A model generated the notes under the pieces. The model was not told the origin of the DNA and searched no databases. It saw nothing but the letters and a program-made list of their open reading frames with translations. Positions 55,945 through 64,000 of a stretch of 64,000 nucleotides of DNA are shown here, piece after piece. The translations under genes and the position numbers were made by a program. The stretch's first letter is position 1, and the number at the start of each line of letters is the position of its first letter. This DNA comes from Acidobacteriota bacterium (GTDB lineage: Bacteria > Acidobacteriota > Thermoanaerobaculia > Multivoradales > JBCCEF01), in contig JBCCHV010000003.1 in NCBI GenBank assembly GCA_039028635.1, positions 104,125-168,124 on the forward strand, written 5' to 3'.

Positions 55945-57168
55945 CTAGAACGAGCGCGGACTCCTCAGGCCCGCAGCCTGCCGAGCCGCCAGCTGCTCCA
56001 CTCGCTCCTCAGCCGAGAAATCCGGCTCGTCGTCGGGTAGGCGCTCGCGGAGCTCGTCGAAACGGACCACGCGGGCACGGGGGAACTCGGAAGGAGCCAA
56101 CGTGCATCCCTGCTGCAGTCCTTGCCACCGAACGTACACAAAGGCAGTGGACGCGCCGGCTGGATCCAGCCAATTGGCGACGCCGGGATCCTGGGCGCTC
56201 AGCACCAGCCGATAGAGACCGTCGCTACTTTCCCGCGCTTGCGAGAGGGTGAGGCTCGACTGGCGGTGGCAGAAATCCAGGCCGCTGAACCAGAGATCAC
56301 CGACTTGGGCGGCCTGGTACCGTGCGGGTACTTTTGGCAGCGTGATGATGACGGCTCGATCCGGCCGCATGCGGAAGAAACCGGCGGAGGCGTATTGGCC
56401 CGGGAGCTTGGTTTCCTTCGGCGGACTCAAAATGCCTGGCGGAATCTCTCCGCGCAGGAACGTGACCAGATTGACCCAGGCGGCGGCAGACGCCACGAGG
56501 TATTGGGAGGCACGTTCGTACTGGTAGTTCACGAGGTCGCGATCGGGAAGAGGGCTCGGCATGCCGCGCGTATCCGTGCGCTCGAGGTACCAGGTGGTGC
56601 CGACCTCGGTGTTCCAGTCCATGAAGCTTTCGCGAAGCAGGAGATTCTTCGCCGTGAGGTCCCCATTGGTGTTGCAGAGCCAGTTTCCTCCCGGGTCGGT
56701 GTCGCTGATGGTGATCTCGAAGGAGCCGTCGTCCTCGACCTCGAGGTCGTCCAGGGAGAGCAGGCTCACGGGGTCGAGGTTGGTCTCGTCGGTGAAGCCC
56801 GGGTCGCCGGCACCCACCTGGATTTGCAAATCGGCGCTCGTTCCACGCTTGCCACGAAGGGTATAGGTGCCGGGGGTCGTGATGTTGGCGATGTGGTACC
56901 GGTTATCCGGATTCACCAGGCCAAACTGGTTGTGTTGGTTTAGCAGCCGAAGCTCTGGCTGGCACACGTCGTGGAGAATGAATCCTTGATCGAGAGCAGC
57001 CGACAGCTGATGCTTCAGCTGTCGCTCGGCGGCCGCCCGTTCCTGTTCAGGGTCCGGGCTCTCGGCGACCCAGGGCGCGTCGAACATGATCTGACGTGCT
57101 TGCTTGATCGCTTTGGCGAGTTGGCCGGCGCCGCGTGAGAGGTCTTGATCATCTGGTATGTATTTCAT
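55945..57168 (-). CDS. DUF1214-like hypothetical protein
   Basis: 407 residues, no signal peptide. The middle resembles DUF1214-type beta-sandwich proteins: NPDNRYHIANITTPGTYTLR then GKRGTSADLQIQVGAGD, and GSFEITISDTDPGGNWLCNT near residue 155. The N-terminus is helical (ELRLLNQHNQFG follows) and the C-terminus is charged with an Arg/Glu helix. AAGGA lies 8 nt before ATG 57168. No reaction is known for the family. It is convergent with the CadC-like regulator and probably transcribed alone. Confidence 0.65.
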   Translation of the reverse strand: MKYIPDDQDLSRGAGQLAKAIKQARQIMFDAPWVAESPDPEQERAAAERQLKHQLSAALDQGFILHDVCQPELRLLNQHNQFGLVNPDNRYHIANITTPGTYTLRGKRGTSADLQIQVGAGDPGFTDETNLDPVSLLSLDDLEVEDDGSFEITISDTDPGGNWLCNTNGDLTAKNLLLRESFMDWNTEVGTTWYLERTDTRGMPSPLPDRDLVNYQYERASQYLVASAAAWVNLVTFLRGEIPPGILSPPKETKLPGQYASAGFFRMRPDRAVIITLPKVPARYQAAQVGDLWFSGLDFCHRQSSLTLSQARESSDGLYRLVLSAQDPGVANWLDPAGASTAFVYVRWQGLQQGCTLAPSEFPRARVVRFDELRERLPDDEPDFSAEERVEQLAARQAAGLRSPRSF

Positions 57169-57504
57169 GCTCTTGTCCTTTTCTTCGAAGTCACCGGGGT
57201 TGCACCAACCAAACCCAATCAACGTCGAGAAATCCTGTCTGACTCGCCCGCGGATCGACACTGGAAGAAGTTAGAAATCTCCCCAACGAAAGTTGGTTGG
57301 GAGGCTGGTGCTACGGTGGGCGCGCTGGATTCCTCGATGCCACGACAGGCATCAGCGAGGACAGCCCGGATTCTTCGTCTCCTGTCGCAACGGACAACAC
57401 CTAGGGATAGTTCCCCGTAGCTGAGCAGGACCGTGTGCGACTCTCTAGCCGACCTTCGAGGCCGTCCTCCTGCCTGGCTGGCGGGCCTTTGGTAGAATCC
57501 AAGA
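57169..57504. other. 336-bp intergenic stretch, no gene recognised
   Basis: Divergent spacer between the DUF1214-like gene and the small gene of the nucleotidyltransferase module. It contains a hairpin with arms CTCCCCAAC and GTTGGTTGGGAG around a GAAA loop near 57278-57304, and lower GC than the flanks. Otherwise nothing was recognised; promoters for both directions are expected here. Confidence 0.5.
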
Positions 57505-57717
57505 ATGGAACGGCGGCAAGAAGGGCAGCGTGCAAGTCCAGGGATGGAGCGGACATGTACCGACGACTATCGAGGAGAACAGTCGCAGTGGGGACTCGAC
57601 TGGGGTGACGTCAGTCAGATCCGCGAGAGGCTCCAGCTCACGCCGACGGAGCGCCTGCGAGCTGCCCAGAATTTCATGAACACTGTATTCCGAATCCGCG
57701 CCCAGAACGGTGGTTGA
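57505..57717 (+). CDS. small protein upstream of nucleotidyltransferase (possible module partner)
   Basis: 70 residues; the conserved-looking part is the C-terminal half WGLDWGDVSQIRERLQLTPT followed by ERLRAAQNFMNTVFRIR, a helical segment of a kind often seen just upstream of small nucleotidyltransferases. The first approximately 25 residues are low in predicted structure, and translation may really begin at ATG 57544. It overlaps the next gene by 8 nt, so the two are co-translated. A role as antitoxin or partner is inference. Confidence 0.55.
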   Translation: MERRQEGQRASPGMERTCTDDYRGEQSQWGLDWGDVSQIRERLQLTPTERLRAAQNFMNTVFRIRAQNGG

Positions 57718-58204
57718 AGCCCGATTCGACGAGGTTCTTCGGATTCTGAACCGAAACGAAGTCGAGTTCATCGTCGTTGGTGGTATCGCGGCGATCCTGC
57801 AAGGATCTCCTCTCAGCACCGAAGACATCGACTTGGTCTACCTCTCATCGGAGAGGAATCTGGGCCGTCTGGCCAACGCGCTTGGAGACTTAGAGGCCTA
57901 CTACCTCGATCCCGCAGGCCGCCATATCGAGCCGGACGTTTCTCGGTTGGCAGGCATGAGTGTCCACCTGCTCAAGACGAACTGTGGCCGTGTAGATATG
58001 CTGCGCACTGTGGGCCAGAATTTGGCGTTCCAGGATCTGATCGAAGACACACAGCTGCTCGAAGTGGCGGACTTCGTGGTGAGAGTCCTCAATCTCGAGA
58101 TGATCATCGCGACCAAGGAGCATGCTGGCCGGCCGAAGGACCAATCCCAACTTCCTTTCCTGAGGCAACTCCTTACCGAGATCCAACGTCGCGACGCCCA
58201 GTAG
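57710..58204 (+). CDS. minimal nucleotidyltransferase (MNT/AbiEii-like)
   Basis: 164 residues. The DNA polymerase beta-like nucleotidyltransferase core is visible: EFIVVGGIAAILQGSPLSTE followed by DIDLVY, giving the G-G ... D-x-D metal site, and a later acidic residue in CGRVDMLRTVG. The C-terminal NLEMIIATKEHAGRPKDQSQ helix is typical of AbiEii/MNT-like proteins. Such enzymes modify RNA or proteins and often belong to toxin-antitoxin pairs. GTG start at 57710 overlapping the upstream small gene. Confidence 0.75.
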   Translation: MVEARFDEVLRILNRNEVEFIVVGGIAAILQGSPLSTEDIDLVYLSSERNLGRLANALGDLEAYYLDPAGRHIEPDVSRLAGMSVHLLKTNCGRVDMLRTVGQNLAFQDLIEDTQLLEVADFVVRVLNLEMIIATKEHAGRPKDQSQLPFLRQLLTEIQRRDAQ

Positions 58205-58356
58205 TTGGTTCAGCTCGAAAGGCCCCACCTCCGGAATCGAGAAGTCCCCATCCGGTGCCACTGCAATCCCGACGCTTACACGAACGCCCAGCGACTCACC
58301 AATTCGGTCCTCCCAGTCGTCACTGCTTGCGGAGCTTTTCCGGAGGACGATCTTCA

Positions 58357-59097
58357 CTACCTATCAATCGGTGAGGTCATCTCTCGCACGAAATCGACGG
58401 GGCTCTTGAGCATATCGATGAAAGGTAGCTCGACGGAGCTCGCCGAAGGGGCACGCCCGTCGTGAGACGCGCTGTATCGCCACTGGTCTCCCTCGAGAAC
58501 GAACCAGCGCCATTCATGACTGGCTTCCTTGCTGACGAAGTAATCCACATCTTCTATCTCGTTGTGGACCAAGTCGCATCGAATCTCGTCCTTCTTGACT
58601 CCAATATCGGTGCGATAATCACCGTTGATGTCTTCAAGCGTGAAGTCGTGATGGTAGGCCCTGGCGCAGCCCATGAAGCGAATTCGTCTCTTGGTGACAC
58701 CGAGGTCCATCAGCCCTTCATGCAGCTCCTGCCTCTGTGGATCGAACAACAAGAAGACATCTCTCCCAGCCGCCGCTCTCGCCGACCCCTCTTTCTGAAT
58801 CTGATAGGACGACAGGTGAAGACCGATGAGCTCATTGGTCACGCGAAAAGCCGTAACGGGCTTGCTGTAGTCGAACGAGGAGACATAGGTCGACTCTTCT
58901 TCCCTGACCTGCTGAGCAGGCATGAGCCATTCCCGAGGCACTGGAACCGACTGGCCATCCGAACTGTGCAAGGTGAATTCACTGCCTACAGAAACGAGCT
59001 GGAATCTATGGATGTCGAGTGCCTCGCCAGAGACGCAAGGCGGCGCGAGAAAGAGACCTATCAGCATGACGCATGAAAGAGGCTTGCAAAAGCTCAT
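58357..59097 (-). CDS. hypothetical secreted protein
   Basis: 246 residues, family not recognised. Signal peptide MSFCKPLSCVMLIGLFLAPP with cleavage near 25. The mature protein contains RDVFLLFDPQRQELHEGLMD, a Cys in RIRFMGCARAYHHDFTLEDI and DINGDYRTDIGVKKDEIRCD, the last recalling an FG-GAP/dockerin-like Asp-rich loop (D-I-N-G-D). GC content is visibly lower than the window average, as in neighbouring genes, suggesting acquired DNA. The longer upstream frame has no export signal, so ATG 59097 is preferred. Confidence 0.6.
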   Translation of the reverse strand: MSFCKPLSCVMLIGLFLAPPCVSGEALDIHRFQLVSVGSEFTLHSSDGQSVPVPREWLMPAQQVREEESTYVSSFDYSKPVTAFRVTNELIGLHLSSYQIQKEGSARAAAGRDVFLLFDPQRQELHEGLMDLGVTKRRIRFMGCARAYHHDFTLEDINGDYRTDIGVKKDEIRCDLVHNEIEDVDYFVSKEASHEWRWFVLEGDQWRYSASHDGRAPSASSVELPFIDMLKSPVDFVREMTSPIDR

Positions 59098-59256
59098 CGC
59101 CCAGAGGTCTCCCAAGTTTGGATTCGCAATCCCCAAGAAGAAGCGTGCTTTGCTATCTCGTTTCATCCGCTCGATCACAGCCACGAGGATCGCCGAAGAA
59201 GGAGCTTGTGTGCTTCCCAAGAAGGACGAAGTCATTTCTTGACGAGTGCAGCGATT

Positions 59257-59799
59257 TCAAGAGAACACCAGCACGATACCGGTTGATACGAAGCCCACGA
59301 CAAGGGTCGAGAGCACAGCCAAGCCCACTGCTGGCAGCCCTCGGCGACAGGGAGCCTGGGGTAGTGCCCGAAAACCCAGCAGCCAAAAGACGGGTCCGCT
59401 GAGAAGAAATAGGCCGAAGGCAGTCACTTCAGCGAGTCCTGACAGCACTGGTCGTCGATCGGGCCACTGGGCGGGGTCCGCCAAGAGCACCGCGGCCACA
59501 GAGAGACCTGCCAGCAGAAGGACCGCCGCAGCCCCACCCTTGGCAAGACGGGGAAGGGTCCCAGCCAGACTGGCATGGATGAGCCCGATCGTGGCCCCGA
59601 TCAGAAGAGCGACGGCCAAGATGGAGCCATAGTCAAGCGCCGCGACCACCGCGGAGGGCACTTCCCAGTCGGGTCCACTTTGGGCGATTCTGAGGAGCAT
59701 GCCCGAAAGGCCGAGAGCGAGCAGGGCTGTACCCAGACCGAGACGAAGAGATACCTGAGGAGACACTTTGGGCGTCTTCACAGCTCGATTCGTAGCCAT
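59257..59799 (-). CDS. hypothetical integral membrane protein
   Basis: 180 residues with about five hydrophobic helices: LGLGTALLALGLSGMLL, YGSILAVALLIGATIGLIHA, GGAAAVLLLAGLSVAAVLLA, VTAFGLFLLSGPVFWLLGF and GLAVLSTLVVGFVSTGIVLV. A basic N-terminus (MATNRAVKTPKVSPQ) is probably cytoplasmic. No family recognised and no motif visible. It lies between the secreted hypothetical gene and vapC, all on the minus strand. Confidence 0.6.
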   Translation of the reverse strand: MATNRAVKTPKVSPQVSLRLGLGTALLALGLSGMLLRIAQSGPDWEVPSAVVAALDYGSILAVALLIGATIGLIHASLAGTLPRLAKGGAAAVLLLAGLSVAAVLLADPAQWPDRRPVLSGLAEVTAFGLFLLSGPVFWLLGFRALPQAPCRRGLPAVGLAVLSTLVVGFVSTGIVLVFS

Positions 59800-59885
59800 T
59801 GCTGCATGATTCTATCCTCGCCGGAGGGCGAAGTCGTCGCGGCCGAGACTTTGATGATTCGAGCTCGAAGCTGAGTGTTGCGAAC

Positions 59886-60308
59886 CTAGCCTACTCTCGC
59901 CTTGCCGGGTTTCCAGATCTCCAGAGGGAACAGGCGAGCGGCGTGGTGGAAATCGCGATCGGTCGTCAGCAGGGTCAAGCGGCGACGCAGGCAGAGCTGG
60001 GCCAAGAGCGCGTCGATGGTGCTCAACTGGACTCCGCGTCGTCGGCATTGGTTGCGAAGCTCAGCAGCCTCGACGTGGTCGTTGCGATCCGGGACGATGA
60101 TGGGAAGAAAACGGAATCGGTCGATCAGGGCCTCCGCCGCCTTGGGACCGCGCAGGCCCTGCAACAGCTCCTGAAGCACCAAACCCGTCGTCAGGACCGT
60201 TTCTCTCTTCTCCAGCGCATGCTGAAGACGCAGCGTTTCCTCGCTGCTCTCGGGGCGATCCCGGCGAAAGGCCAGAGACCAAACGCTGGTATCGACGAAG
60301 AGACTCAA
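59886..60308 (-). CDS. vapC: VapC-like PIN-domain toxin (ribonuclease)
   Basis: 140 residues. The PIN-domain acidic residues are in place: Asp in LFVDTSVWSLAF near residue 5, Glu in GLVLQELLQGLRG, Asp in STIDALLAQLC and Asp in LTLLTTDRDFHHAARLF. VapC toxins cut specific RNAs and are held in check by VapB. The start is TTG 60308, overlapping the antitoxin stop (TTGA), so the pair is translationally coupled. It lies in the accessory segment to the right of comM. Confidence 0.85.
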   Translation of the reverse strand: MSLFVDTSVWSLAFRRDRPESSEETLRLQHALEKRETVLTTGLVLQELLQGLRGPKAAEALIDRFRFLPIIVPDRNDHVEAAELRNQCRRRGVQLSTIDALLAQLCLRRRLTLLTTDRDFHHAARLFPLEIWKPGKARVG

Positions 60309-60505
60309 TCCCGAGCGCGTTCGGTCTTGTAGTCGTAATCCGGATCCCAGTCGAGAGAGCCGAAGAGCTCCACGATGCGGGCTTGTTCCCGGCGGGCGAC
60401 GAGCTCTTTGAGGGCAAGGGTCACGGCAGCCGTCTTGGTCTTCACGCCACTGACCTCGACAGCTCGTTCGAGGAGATCGGGATCGATGGCTAGATTGGTC
60501 GCCAT
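60305..60505 (-). CDS. vapB: VapB-like antitoxin
   Basis: 66 residues starting MATNLAIDPDLLERAVEVSG and ending SLDWDPDYDYKTERARD. The N-terminal strand-helix-helix with KTKTAAVTLALKELVARREQ is the type II VapB DNA-binding form, and the acidic/aromatic tail should bind the toxin. ATG 60505 gives the canonical VapB N-terminus. The frame continues upstream without stop into a 108-bp copy of the comM 5' region, so a fusion starting MAFSRVMMSRATATTPWGFD is formally possible; the short form is preferred. The promoter probably lies in or before that copy. Confidence 0.82.
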   Translation of the reverse strand: MATNLAIDPDLLERAVEVSGVKTKTAAVTLALKELVARREQARIVELFGSLDWDPDYDYKTERARD

Positions 60506-60550
60506 GGCGAGATTTTCGCACAAGCACTCGCACAAAGCCAAACGGCATTT

Positions 60551-60658
60551 GTCGACCTCCGCCGGAACGGCGCGGGCATCGAATCCCCAGGGGGTGGTAG
60601 CGGTGGCGCGGGACATCATCACCCGAGAGAACGCCAAACACTGCCCGAGTCCTTGCGA
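60551..60658 (-). pseudogene. duplicated 5' end of comM (108 bp remnant)
   Basis: Gapless by-eye alignment with 52940-53047 shows 15 differences in 108 positions (about 86% identity). It spans the last bases before the comM start and about the first 29 codons; the translated start RVMMSRATATTPWGFDARAV matches ComM. It stops abruptly and is followed by vapB. With the intact comM it forms a direct repeat around 53.05-60.55 kb. Confidence 0.8.
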
Positions 60659-60700
60659 TCTCGGTTTTTCAACCGCCTTCGGCGGCCGGGTTCGTCTCGG

Positions 60701-61819
60701 TCAGCGGTCGCCGAGAACGCAGGCCTTGATCATGCCATCGAGGATCGAGAAGGCGCGAAAGTGCGGGTAGCCCTGGCCGTAGGCGGACTGCTGGATCGAA
60801 ACCACTAGGTCCAGCCTGGGCACGATCGCCACCACATTGCCACCGTTGCCGGAAGCGTAGAAAACTCGGTAGCTCTTTCCAAAAACGTCTCGATCCGCTA
60901 CCAACCAAAACCGGCCATAGCCGGTCTGAAGGAACGGCGGGCCGTCGACCGGGAATCGACTGCGCAGACTTTCTTCGACCCACTGCCGACTGATGATCTG
61001 CTGGCCGTTCCATTGACCCTGGTTCAAATACAGAGCTCCCAACTTGGCGAAATCGCGGGCGGTCACGAAGAGGCCGCCCATGCCGTGGGTGGTGTTCTTG
61101 GGGCCTTTGGTCCAGTAGTACTGGGACATGCCGAGTGGCCCGAAGAGATGCTCGGCCGCGAAGTCCGAGAGCGTCCGGCCGCTGGCCCTCTCAACCGCCG
61201 CCCCAGCGAGATAGGCCGCCGCCGAGTTGTATTGATACTTCTCCCCGGGGGGAAAGCTCATCGGGAGATCCAAGATGAACTGCACGAAATCATCCGACTC
61301 CCGGAGGTGCAGCTCATTTCCCGGCGTCCTCACGTCGTAGGCATCGGCTGCCATGCCCGAGGACATGTTGAGGAGATTCTCCAAGGTGATGTCCTCTTTA
61401 CCGTTGCCGGGGTTCGCGTACCCCTTCGGACTCCCAAAGAGTGCAAGAACGGTCTCACTAGTACCTCGAATCAGGCCCTGGTCGATGGCGATCCCGACCA
61501 GTGCGCCGGTAAAGGTCTTCCCGGCCGACCGGACATCGTGGATCGTGTCCACGGCGTAACTGTTGAGGTACTGCTCCACGACCAGCTTGCCATGGCGGGC
61601 GACGAGGATGCTCCGCAGATTGTGGGTGCCGTGAGAGTAGCCGACGGTGGTGATCACGTCCTTGACCTGGGCTGGATCGATGCCGACCTCCTGCAAGGTC
61701 CCCACGGCCCATCCATCGTTGCGATCTCGAGGCTGAACGTGATCGTAGGACTGACCTTCGGCTGAGCAGAAGGGCAAGATGATGAGCAGGGTCATGAACC
61801 GTGCGATGCGTCGCGTCAT
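60701..61819 (-). CDS. secreted serine hydrolase, beta-lactamase class C/penicillin-binding fold
   Basis: 372 residues with a signal peptide (MTRRIARFMTLLIILPFCSA). Catalytic S-x-x-K is SAGKTFTGALVGIAIDQGL near residue 105, the Y-x-N is KYQYNSAAAYLAGAAVE near 210, and the third motif region is near FYASGNGGNVVAI. Such proteins are esterases, peptidases or carboxypeptidases; a true beta-lactamase role is not implied. GAGGGAGG lies just before ATG 61819. It is on the minus strand, upstream of the comM 5' remnant, and may already belong to the ordinary chromosome. Confidence 0.85.
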   Translation of the reverse strand: MTRRIARFMTLLIILPFCSAEGQSYDHVQPRDRNDGWAVGTLQEVGIDPAQVKDVITTVGYSHGTHNLRSILVARHGKLVVEQYLNSYAVDTIHDVRSAGKTFTGALVGIAIDQGLIRGTSETVLALFGSPKGYANPGNGKEDITLENLLNMSSGMAADAYDVRTPGNELHLRESDDFVQFILDLPMSFPPGEKYQYNSAAAYLAGAAVERASGRTLSDFAAEHLFGPLGMSQYYWTKGPKNTTHGMGGLFVTARDFAKLGALYLNQGQWNGQQIISRQWVEESLRSRFPVDGPPFLQTGYGRFWLVADRDVFGKSYRVFYASGNGGNVVAIVPRLDLVVSIQQSAYGQGYPHFRAFSILDGMIKACVLGDR

Positions 61820-62141
61820 AGGCCTCCCTCGAGTTCCGGAGAGCGTCTTGTCGTGGCATTGCACAACGGCATAGCCCAAGAGCCGGTCTTTCCGGCGGGT
61901 CTGTCCACGATCGTCAGGCGACCCTCCTGGCGCCATCGTAGCCGCGCCCCGGTTGAGCGATCAATCACGGCCCCCGAAGAGATCGACCTCCACGGCTCCT
62001 CCAGCACCGAATCCCGCCGGGCTCCCCGAGGTGGGTCGCCGGTGGTAGATTGCATGCCGATCCCAAACGTCGGTCGACCTGCCCGTCGCACTGCTGAAAC
62101 CTGCAAAGCCCCAAGAGACAGAAACTCAAGCGAGGTTCTCC
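61820..62141. other. 322-bp divergent intergenic region, no gene recognised
   Basis: Lies between the divergent serine hydrolase and acetate kinase genes, so promoters in both directions are expected. No clear -35/-10 pair, riboswitch or RNA gene was recognised. The GAGG ribosome site of the kinase gene is at its right end. Confidence 0.5.
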
Positions 62142-63902
<1,761 letters not shown>

Positions 63903-63905
<3 letters not shown>

Positions 63906-64000
63906 CAGGTTGCTGAAAAACTCGTTGGCAACCTGCTACCGGGCCCGAGAGGGCCCGGCGGTGGCGAAGCCACCGCGATGGGTGAGGAGGCCCAAGAACC
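63903..64000. repeat. multi-hairpin palindromic repeat (copy 2, cut by window end)
   Basis: It starts TAGCAGGTTGCTGAAAAACT like the copy at 23087, then GCAACCTGC closing the first hairpin and GGGCCC-gaga-GGGCCC, followed by GCGGTGGC-gaa-GCCACCGC, a hairpin that replaces the shorter one in copy 1. The right part lies outside the window. Confidence 0.85.

Noticed and set aside
44741..60550. A transposase or integrase that would move the comM-flanked blocks
   Set aside because: Every sizeable gene in the two blocks has another identity or is clearly not a recombinase, so mobility would have to depend on homologous recombination or enzymes encoded elsewhere.
60701..61819. Antibiotic-resistance beta-lactamase
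   Set aside because: S-x-x-K and Y-x-N motifs are shared by many esterases and peptidases of this fold; nothing in the sequence points specifically to beta-lactam hydrolysis.

Overview
The window is high-GC bacterial DNA (mostly about two-thirds G+C by eye), densely coded, with many 4-nt start/stop overlaps. The gene content (large one-component serine/threonine kinase, CHAT protease with its own sigma factor, split AtuA, class II-type photolyase, YfhO, sulfatase-like and LodA/tyrosinase genes) suggests an Acidobacteriota-type organism, possibly Thermoanaerobaculia. This is inference from gene style; no rRNA or tRNA gene was found to settle it.

Layout. 1-3.7 kb: HAD phosphatase, A-type Fe-S carrier, YgfZ, alpha/beta hydrolase and a nicotinamidase-like hydrolase. 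3.7-7 kb: a membrane Ser/Thr kinase co-transcribed with a LysM-FecR-FN3 protein. 7.1-10.8 kb: photolyase, LtrA, a second HAD phosphatase. 10.8-20.7 kb: a catabolic block of acyl-CoA ligase, AtuA split into two genes around a small membrane protein, enoyl-CoA hydratase and an acyl-CoA carboxylase carboxyltransferase, resembling the Atu/Liu (acyclic terpene/leucine) degradation clusters; a YfhO-like membrane protein follows. 20.9-27.5 kb: sigma factor, CHAT protease and anti-sigma-like protein, a palindromic repeat, a secreted Cys-rich small protein and an atypical subtilase. 27.6-36 kb: moaD/moaE, a metallopeptidase, a sulfatase-like enzyme, metF, a polyprenyl glycosylphosphotransferase, a foldback element, GGCT-like and GNAT proteins. 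36.2-41.3 kb: a 1667-residue secreted RHS protein with its own terminator. 41.5-44.5 kb: YdeP-type molybdopterin oxidoreductase (a likely user of molybdenum cofactor) and a lipoprotein.

44.6-60.7 kb is the most unusual region. An intact comM lies in the middle, a 115-bp copy of its 3' end lies 6.8 kb to the left, and a 108-bp copy of its 5' end lies 7.5 kb to the right, all in the same orientation. Between the 3'-end copies sits a LodB/LodA/tyrosinase cassette with an uncharacterised 140-residue protein. Between the 5'-end copies sit an esterase, a CadC-like regulator, a DUF1214-like protein, a nucleotidyltransferase module, two hypothetical proteins and a VapBC toxin-antitoxin pair, with visibly lower GC in parts. 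This looks like accessory DNA organised around comM.

60.7-64 kb: a beta-lactamase-fold serine hydrolase, and an acetate kinase fused to a PduL-type phosphotransacylase. The gene for this fusion ends inside a second copy of the same palindromic repeat seen at 23 kb. No CRISPR array, complete insertion sequence, integrase, rRNA or tRNA was recognised.
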